A stretch of DNA of 64,000 nucleotides from Symbiodinium natans (lineage: Eukaryota > Sar > Dinophyceae > Suessiales > Symbiodiniaceae). Both the position numbers and the translations under genes were made by a program. Shown in pieces: positions 57,827 to 64,000 of the stretch. Under the pieces are notes generated by a model. That model searched no databases. It was given only the letters and a program-made list of their open reading frames with translations, and was not told the DNA's origin. The stretch covers positions 184,001 through 248,000 of the forward strand of contig CAJNDS010002397.1 in assembly GCA_905221605.1 (NCBI GenBank), written 5' to 3'. The number at the start of each line of letters is the position of its first letter. Positions within the stretch are counted from its first letter, which is position 1.

Positions 57827-59342
57827 GTTTCTTTGGAGGCATGTTCCGGCAGCTCCGCTATGTCCTCGAAGAGAACTATGTTATCTTCAGGATGTTCACG
57901 TTGCACACTGCGTGCCTCGCATCGTTCTCGTCTTTCAGTCTGCATGTCGGGAGGATCACCTTCATTCTTGCGACGGCCCTGTGGATATATGGGTCTGTGC
58001 TCATGTACTATGCAGAGCGCGAGAACCCAGATCAGGGCCTCTCCTCCGCAACCTCATCTGCCATGTCGTGACTTGATAGTGTCTTTTAAGCACCAACAAG
58101 ACCTTTTCACGCAGGGTGAGAACGTAAGTGACACAAGGTACTCGGGATCACTTCCGCACGCTCCCGCTTTCCTTTTGGATGACTGGCCTGGACTTCACCA
58201 GCGAAGCTCCAGTGAACGACCACTCCGCCCAGGACAGCGTCACATTGCACTCCTGACGATACCCTTGCAGAATTTAGCAGGATGTGGAAGGAGTCAGACT
58301 ATATGCACATGTCACTTCGCAGTTCCTTGCACTTCGCTCCTGGAATCAAGGGGAAGGCCATTCACACGCTCATCATGCTGGTGGGTGTTGGCGCAACTTG
58401 ACATGAATGTTCTTTGCCATGTCTCTGGCTTCTGCACGCCTCAGATGACAACTACTGAGTTGTAATCGGGCGGAGTGAAGGTCAAGTCCGGAAACCACAC
58501 TTGTGTCTGACCAAGTCCCACCCCGAGTCATCCACGGCCCGAGTCGGGGAAATCTCGGGAGCGCAAGGCATCGAGGGAAATGGGAGAGGAAGAGGCAGCT
58601 TCGCACTCCTTGCCCACCAGGACCTGGCACTGTACCCATCAACCGATAGAGTGTCCACAATGGGGGGTCTGCACACAGCAAATGCGTCAGCAGATTCGAG
58701 TGAGCAAGCCTGTGCCAAAATCAGTGATGCATTGTCTTTAGCCTCTCGATTTCGGTCGCCGGGGTTGGTCTGGACTCACCTCGTGTAGTGCTTGGAGGCA
58801 GGCTTTAGCAGCGAGGGGCTTCTAAGATCCACGGAAAATTAAGACTTGCCGGTGCCTTCGAGGAATGCAACAATCGAGTGTCTGCTTGGAAACTCGTTGT
58901 CAGGACGTACGCGCAGGTAATGCAGACTGTTCGTAGACCGTCAGTGTCTGCGAGTGGATGTCTGATGGAGTTCTCGAAGTCTTTGTGGTTGATAGCCAGC
59001 TACTTGCCGTCCCCAGTGGGCTTTCGGGTCTTTTGATGTGTGCCTTTTTCCGGCCGGATGTCGCAGCAGATCATCCACATGCTTCTTGGTCTTCGCACGT
59101 CAAAGATTTTACTGCTGATGTAAAAGGATGTGTGAAGACAAGGTGTTCACAGTTCCCATGGGTGTCTTCGGTGCTGCCTTCCGGGAGCGCTGGGGTCCCA
59201 ATTAGAGTTCATTGAGCTCCAAAGGCTTGCAGTCGTTGCAGCCAAGTCCAGCAGGTCTGCTCAGACACGCCTGCGAGGTCTGGATGAGATGCATGCGGAG
59301 CTGTTGCGGTCCAGGTCGGCATTCATGACAAACGCAACATGA
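57827..59342 (+). CDS. Ion channel (voltage-gated K+/cation type), module B
   Basis: Exon 57827-57890 (GMFRQLRYVLEENYVIFR) joins across a 63-nt GA-AG intron to S5 and the turret at 57954-about 58035 (TFILATALWIYGSVLMYYAE, then RENPDQ). The pore exon is 58138-about 58235 (HFRTLPLSFWMTGLDFTSEA, then PVNDHS). S6 is at about 58977-59050 (VDSQLLAVPSGLSGLL), aligned with module A's LVGTALLSVPAGVLGAA. A C-terminal exon about 59206-59342 reads FIELQRLAVVAAKSSRSAQT, then RLRGLDEMHAELLRSRSA, a coiled coil of the kind that follows S6. The filter position has TGLDFTSEAP in place of TVGYG. The 63-nt intron has no stop and is a multiple of three, so retention would only insert 21 residues. Confidence 0.65.
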
Positions 59343-60477
59343 CAGGCAAGTGTGTTCTGCAAAGGCGATGTAGAAACCAGGCCGCCAGTTTGTTCTTAAG
59401 CTAGTATCAAGTGTTACATGGAGCGTCAGGCCCAATGCTCCTGTGGTCAATCGAGCACAAGTCCGCCGCGGCTCGAGCACAGCGGTCCTGCTGGCGCAGG
59501 CGGCAGGGAAGCGCAGATCTAGTGGCATGCGCAAGCCTTTCTTGCTAGAGGCCAGACGCTGTCCACTTTAGCGCTAGGTATTGACCATGTGGTGCTCGGC
59601 AGGAGGAGTTCGACAACATGACCGCGGCTTGCCAAAAGCGAATGTTTTCAATAAACATCAGCATCGGGAACCGGAGGGTTTCACAGTCACTTGAGATGAG
59701 TGAGCAAAGGAGGCCTTCGACACACTGGCGCAAGAGCGGGCGTCTGGAGTGTATCGATGCTTGGTATTATTTGGTGATGAAGGATGGCCCTCTTAGAGTT
59801 ATTGCAATCTGTCAGAAGCTCATCTTGTCACGTCGTGGTCCTGCCTGTTCTGATTGATAGCTTCGGTCTTTGCATCCAAACATGACGGTATCATGCAAGA
59901 CTTCAACTTGTGCAATGCTTTCAGGAGACGTTCATGACGTCGCTTGTTTGAACTACAATGGAAAGTGTTGGGTCCAGCTTGTCATCCATGAGATGTCCAG
60001 GTAGATGACGAGAACCTGATGAGTTTGCAGCCGGGATCGCGGAAATACTACTGGTACAGGCCCACTTGCAAGGTCATCTGCAAACATTCTTGCTGTGAGT
60101 GGCCTGCGTGTGCCTTCTTATGGCAGAAAGATCCGCATTCAGCACTCCCATGCGGTCGCAGTTTTCGGTGCTGCTGGTTGAACAGCATGGTGTTGCTTCG
60201 GTTGGTTCACCGGTTGATCTTCTAAGACTTGTTGAGTGGATATGCGGGTTTACTTTGAAAGCAGAGAATGATCGGGATTGGCCAGAGGCTTCTGATGGGC
60301 AAGCGGCATCCGGGCAGCTCGGCTGCCGGGAGCTTTTGCTGGTGTGTGGGTTCGGGACACTCGCACCAGGATCCGCCAGCCAGGTGGATGCGCTGCCGCA
60401 CTGCATGCGACGGCAATGAGAGACGGCTTTAGAAGCGTACGTAAGCAAGAAAGGGCGGCATCTCTTTCCCTCGGTGT

Positions 60478-60508
<31 letters not shown>

Positions 60509-60829
60509 CAATGTACTGCCATGTACCTGGAATTGGACAGATTTGTCTACATCATGCCTAGACTCTTCGTGCAATCGGACACTCCAAGCTCGCCCATACA
60601 TGCTGTCCGAATGCATCAGGCTCAGGCAATGGTGCAGGTGCACGATGGCTGCCCACTTGCAAGTACTTTCAAGTGCAAGTAAGATTCAGCGATGGTGTGG
60701 TTAACCATGTCACGCGCCGTGAAGCCGAGGCTGCAAAACGCCATCGTTGCTGTGACTGCACTCTGCTGCTTTACCTCCTGCTTGGAATCTGGGCCACCAG
60801 CTAGTGGCAGCTAGTGCTACAAGTGAGGC
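59343..60829. other. Weak coding-like frames
   Basis: Frames at 59430-59560, 59608-59857 (EEFDNMTAACQKRMFSINIS) and 60150-60330 (VDLLRLVEWICGFTLKAEND) are partly protein-like but without motifs. They may be tail exons of module B or of the next gene. Confidence 0.35.
60475..60509 (+). repeat. (GT)n microsatellite
   Basis: A pure dinucleotide run of about 17 units. Confidence 0.95.
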
Positions 60830-61587
60830 TTGTGGCATTGTCATTGTAACAGTGTCACGAAGCTGAAAGCTGAGGAGACGCTGGCCTTCTTTGAGCCTCG
60901 ATGGCAACAAGTGGAGAAGGATAGAGACGGTGATCTTCCTTTAGCGTCGTGTGTCTTTGCTACGCGAAGAATGCAGAATTCTGCGTTTGGCATGCCATGC
61001 GGACGTAGATTTGCAATGGCTCCAGCTCGATGGATGGCCTTGTCGAACCGAGGACGACTGCGAGGCGACCGCAGCTGCTGCCGAAGACTTCGACACAGGT
61101 CAGATGCACATGGTGTCTGCTCGTAGCTTCACAGTGAGCCTATGTTCCTCGAGAAGGCCTGGGCTTCACTCTGCAAGCTGCGGACTGCAGCACTTACCGC
61201 CAGCTGCTTTCGGCTGTCTCTTTGCACCTTGATCTGCATCTGCAGCTCTTGTCCGCTACGGGCCGTGCAGGAGTAGTGCAGGTGCCAACCAGTTGCTTTC
61301 AAGCACGCAATCAGCTGATGGGTGGCAGTTTCTGTAAGTTTTCGCTTAGGGTGTAGGGTCGTCGAGGGAGGTGCTCTGGCCATACTCTTGATTTATGGGG
61401 GCATTCCTGTAATAGGGATTATGGCGTTTTCGGATTTCTTGGGGCAATAGTACCCTTTGTTTTGGGAAACGCGCCCATAACTGTGGCCATGAAGCTTCCA
61501 TCGGACGATGACGAACCAGAGAAACCCGCAGCCGAAACACTGCCCCCGAAGCGTCTAAAGCATTTTCGCCAAACAGAGGTTACCTAG
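60830..61587 (+). CDS. Candidate membrane protein C-terminus, multi-exon, with one-base frameshift
   Basis: Coding-like segments are KLKAEETLAFFEPRWQQVEK with DRDGDLPLA (about 60850-60950), DLQWLQLDGWPCRTEDDCEA (about 61000-61110) and a C-terminal block at 61360-61587. That block reads EGGALAILLIYGGIPVIGI, then MAFSDFLG, hits TAG in frame, and continues one base out of phase as GAIVPFVLGNAPITVAMK, then LPSDDDEPEKPAAETLPPKR to a TAG at 61585-61587. The shift is at a GGGG run near 61440, and one additional G would join the two parts. This predicts two closely spaced hydrophobic helices and a charged tail. It could be a sequencing error, a pseudogene, or two alternative ends. The family is unknown, and the link to the earlier segments is inferred from strand and spacing. 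Confidence 0.4.
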
Positions 61588-61794
61588 GAAAATGCATCCA
61601 AGTGGACCAAAGTGTGCGTTTTAGTTCTCGTTTTGAGCCTTCTCTGAGTCTGGGTTGCTCTCATGCCTTCACGATGCGCCAATAAACGGAGCATATATTT
61701 AAGGGGCTGCGCCCAGGGGCGGGCAACGCCCCGAGGAGGCACCTCATTTCCAGGTGAGGTGGGGGTCGGGAGTAAAGCCAATAGTGACGGAAGA

Positions 61795-61810
61795 GGGGGG
61801 GGGGGGGGGG
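61795..61810 (+). repeat. Poly(G), 16 nt
   Basis: Homopolymer in the spacer downstream of the membrane-protein exon. Confidence 0.95.
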
Positions 61811-61907
61811 AGGGCTTGGGGAGACGGTAAGAGGGGAGACGGTAAGGGGTGAAGAGGACACTATTGGTCTTCACTGACGCCGCCCCGCTGCCGCTGGGAT
61901 CGGCGGA

Positions 61908-61972
61908 TATATATATATATATCAGACATATAGTATACATATATATATATACATATACATATACATATATAG
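61908..61972 (+). repeat. (TA)n / (ACATAT)n microsatellite
   Basis: ATATATATATATAT is followed by CATATAC-type units, the most A+T-rich segment of the window. Confidence 0.95.
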
Positions 61973-62120
61973 TCGCAAGGCTCTGCTTGCTGGCGTTCCT
62001 TGTGGAGTTTCTTGCCCGCTGCTGGTGCCATCCACGGCCTTGGAAGATGCCCCCCTGCTCAGTAAAAGCAGAAGTCAGCTGTTCTGCGCATCATTGACGT
62101 TCAGTCAGCGTTTCCTGCGT

Positions 62121-62151
62121 TTTAGGGTTCAGGGTTTAGGGTTTAGGGTTT
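62121..62151 (+). repeat. Short interstitial telomere repeat (TTTAGGG), 4 units
   Basis: TTTAGGG, TTCAGGG, TTTAGGG, TTTAGGG and a trailing TTT: three perfect units and one with a single change. Confidence 0.9.
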
Positions 62152-62260
62152 GTTGTCAGCCGGATAAGCTGAGAAGAGTGTCATCCCAACATGCCCTTTC
62201 CTGCACCTTACTCAGGTTTTTGCACCCAACTGGCGTCGCGGATGTTCTGGTCATCTCAGG

Positions 62261-63371
62261 TCGACTTGCTTGTTGATGTCCTTGACATTCAGCTGTGGTT
62301 CACTGATTCACGGAATGTAGTACATCCATCGTTGATGCCCTTTCGATTCCCTAGATATTCCGCGACATCTTGGCTGACATGGGTTACCTTGCCGAGGCTC
62401 TCTCCCCATTACCTTGGCTTGCTTGGGAGGCAGGGGGGGGACCTGCCGAGTCGAGTGCTCGAGTCCTCGAGTCCTCGAGTCCTCGAGTCCTCGAGTCCTC
62501 GAGTCCTCGAGTCCTCGACGTGTGCTTGGGGGAGGCTTTGCTGTGAGCCACTGGCAGCGGAACTTTGCCATCACCTTGCGACTTTGGCGGCTTGCTGCCT
62601 TGGAGCGCTTTGTCCCAGCTTTTGGCGACTTCCTGGAGGTGCCAGAAACGTTCCGCACGGAAGTAGGATGTTGTTGCAAAGGCGAGGCTTGCTACCGTTG
62701 CATGAGCTGAGCTTTATGGTGCGCAGGTACTTGCTGGCCGGGGCTACCAGCTTCTGCAAGTCTGCTATGTACTCACGAGCTTTTGGTTTATCCTGGCTGC
62801 GCTTCTTGGACGAACTGGACCTGCCATGGCTCATCACGAGTCAGATGGAGCTCTCTGTCGGCTTAGATATTGGGCTGCTTCATGTGACATTTGCGACTTG
62901 GAGTTTCGCAGTCCGAGGTACAATTGGTACTTCCTCCACAGCGAGTTTCAAGTCACGAGTGAAGACAAGAGCTTTGCTTGCTGGTACTCGAACTTCTGGC
63001 CCCCAATCTTGAATTGCATTGAGGGCACTTCGATGGTTTGCTATGGGGTTGCGGGTTACTGGGGTGAACCTGGATTCATGCATTCACGCAGCGTGCACAC
63101 TTTGGGGTGGGGAGATGCTGAGGTTTGCGATGCAGTTCACGCCCCTCAGCTGATTCGACAAAAGTTGCCTTGGCTGTTGCAGAGGCTCGTGATGCCTCTT
63201 CAGGTGGGCACACTGTGGACAGTGTGGGACTCTGCGGATATTCTGCCGTCCGTGAGACCACTTCCAGATCCGAGGCTGATCCACATGAGCGGCGACTACC
63301 CCATGACGGAGTATCCCGTGAAGGTTCGGCTCGTCCACGCGTGCGGCTCTGTTGCATACATGGACAGCTGA
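62261..63371 (+). CDS. Unassigned multi-exon gene
   Basis: After the acceptor GGTCATCTCAG (62260) the frame reads VDLLVDVLDIQLWFTDSRNV to about 62353. A second exon after TTCCCTAG reads FRDILADMGYLAEALSPLPW. After the 8-bp repeat come ITLRLWRLAALERFVPAFGD with FLEVPETF (about 62560-62660) and YLLAGATSFCKSAMYSRAFG with LSWLRFLDELDLPW (about 62728-62832). The last exon reads QLIRQKLPW, then VGTLWTVWDSADILPSVRPL and DYPMTEYPVKVRLVHACG, ending at TGA 63369-63371. Several segments are hydrophobic and aromatic-rich, but no domain is recognised. A minus-strand frame over 62571-62837 is also fairly protein-like, so strand assignment there is less secure than for the last exon. Confidence 0.4.
62457..62518. 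repeat. 8-bp tandem repeat TCCTCGAG, 7 copies
   Basis: Head-to-tail TCCTCGAG, each containing the palindrome CTCGAG. It lies between two candidate exons and encodes RVLESSS-type peptides only as a by-product. Confidence 0.95.
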
Positions 63372-64000
63372 CAGCTACGAATTCAGCGCGGCGCAATACA
63401 GCACAGCTGGTGCGCAGCGGACTGGAGGCTCATTGTTCTCCGCCTGGGCCTTCGTCACAATGCCTGCAGCCATGCTGACATCGGTGATGTCCTCAAGATC
63501 TTTAGAAGTGCCAGTGGACAGCGAGCCGTCATGGAAAGGGGTTGATGCTTGCCGAGGCTTTCCATGACGCCTTGGAGAAGAGGCGGCTCCTGGCATCTCA
63601 GAAGCGAAACCAGGCGTGCTCCAGACTGATTCGTCTGCATGGTAGCATCCACTTGCACAATGCACAGTGCACATCGCACCGCTCTCATCGCACACCTTGC
63701 AGGCCCTCTGCAAGATCGTCCGTCTGCTCCGCCGCATCATACTCCGGCGGCGCTTCAGGAGTGACAGGGTGTGTGAGAGTTGAGCGCTGAAGCTGCATGA
63801 AGTCCTGCAGCAGGCGTCTCAAGAGTGTTTCCGTCGGAATTGCTTCTTTTCTACGTGCTTGGAAGGGGCGTCGCGGATCGGGCCCTGGCCCAGCACTCGA
63901 AGCAGCTCACATCCGTTGGCCTAGCACGGCAGAAGTGCCTCAACTCAAAGGCAATGGCCCCAATGGCTGTGCTGCACCGGTGCTGTGAGGTCCGTATAAG
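63372..64000. other. Coding-like in competing frames on both strands
   Basis: Between 63400 and 63620 three frames look protein-like. Plus frame 1 is SAAQYSTAGAQRTGGSLFSA. Another plus frame is DIGDVLKIFRSASGQRAVME, continuing as LMLAEAFHDALEKRRLLASQ if one G is added to a GGGG run. The minus frame is FHDGSLSTGTSKDLEDITDV. A gene probably lies here but I cannot choose the frame. 63650-64000 has nothing recognised. Confidence 0.3.

Larger units (their letters stand above)
61588..62120. other. Spacer with simple repeats
   Basis: Contains G16 (61795-61810) and a TA-rich repeat (61908-61972). No gene. Confidence 0.55.

Overview
The window looks like nuclear DNA of a dinoflagellate, most likely a Symbiodiniaceae alga. 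The reasons are: genes cut into many short exons; introns that end in AG and mostly start with GC or GA rather than GT; the next exon almost always starting with G; repeat-protein genes of types common in these algae (PPR, ankyrin and RCC1-like repeats, the last two behind a ubiquitin-like N-terminus); no prokaryotic operon features; abundant microsatellites; and plant-type TTTAGGG telomere-like patches. No rRNA, tRNA or spliced-leader gene was recognised. Every gene I can identify reads on the + strand, as expected for unidirectional dinoflagellate gene arrays.

Layout. 0-7 kb: mostly non-coding, with a few orphan coding-like exons and a degenerate telomere-like patch near 2.2 kb. 7.1-8.7 kb: a PPR gene. 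11.2-13.6 kb: a ubiquitin-like plus ankyrin-repeat gene, perhaps ending in a 14.05-14.27 kb exon. 14.9-21.8 kb: a ubiquitin-like plus RCC1-like repeat gene with at least ten divergent repeats. 22-26.3 kb: largely non-coding, with a nested inverted repeat at 25.4 kb. 26.3-28.0 kb: an apparently intronless PRMT-like methyltransferase. 28.6-32.5 kb: a casein kinase 1 gene in at least eleven exons. 33-36 kb: small orphan ORFs and exons.

36.3-38.3 kb is a tandem satellite with about 540 bp higher-order periodicity, interrupted by two copies of a foldback element. 38-47 kb is simple-sequence-rich intergenic DNA with scattered coding-like exons, including one P-loop exon. 47.4-49.8 kb combines a dispersed repeat, telomere-like DNA, a run of exactly 100 G and a homopolymer-rich stretch that may be poor-quality assembly. 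50-53.8 kb has several unassigned coding-like exons. 54.5-59.4 kb contains two ion-channel pore modules in tandem, both with non-canonical selectivity-filter sequences. 60.8-61.6 kb ends a membrane protein with an apparent one-base frameshift. 62.2-63.4 kb is an unassigned gene.

Functionally the recognised genes are regulatory: organelle RNA binding (PPR), protein interaction or ubiquitin-related scaffolds (ankyrin, RCC1-like), protein methylation, phosphorylation and membrane excitability. Nothing in the layout suggests a shared pathway. Exon edges given without 'about' are fixed by reading-frame and protein-family continuity across the junction; other edges are estimates. No database search was possible.
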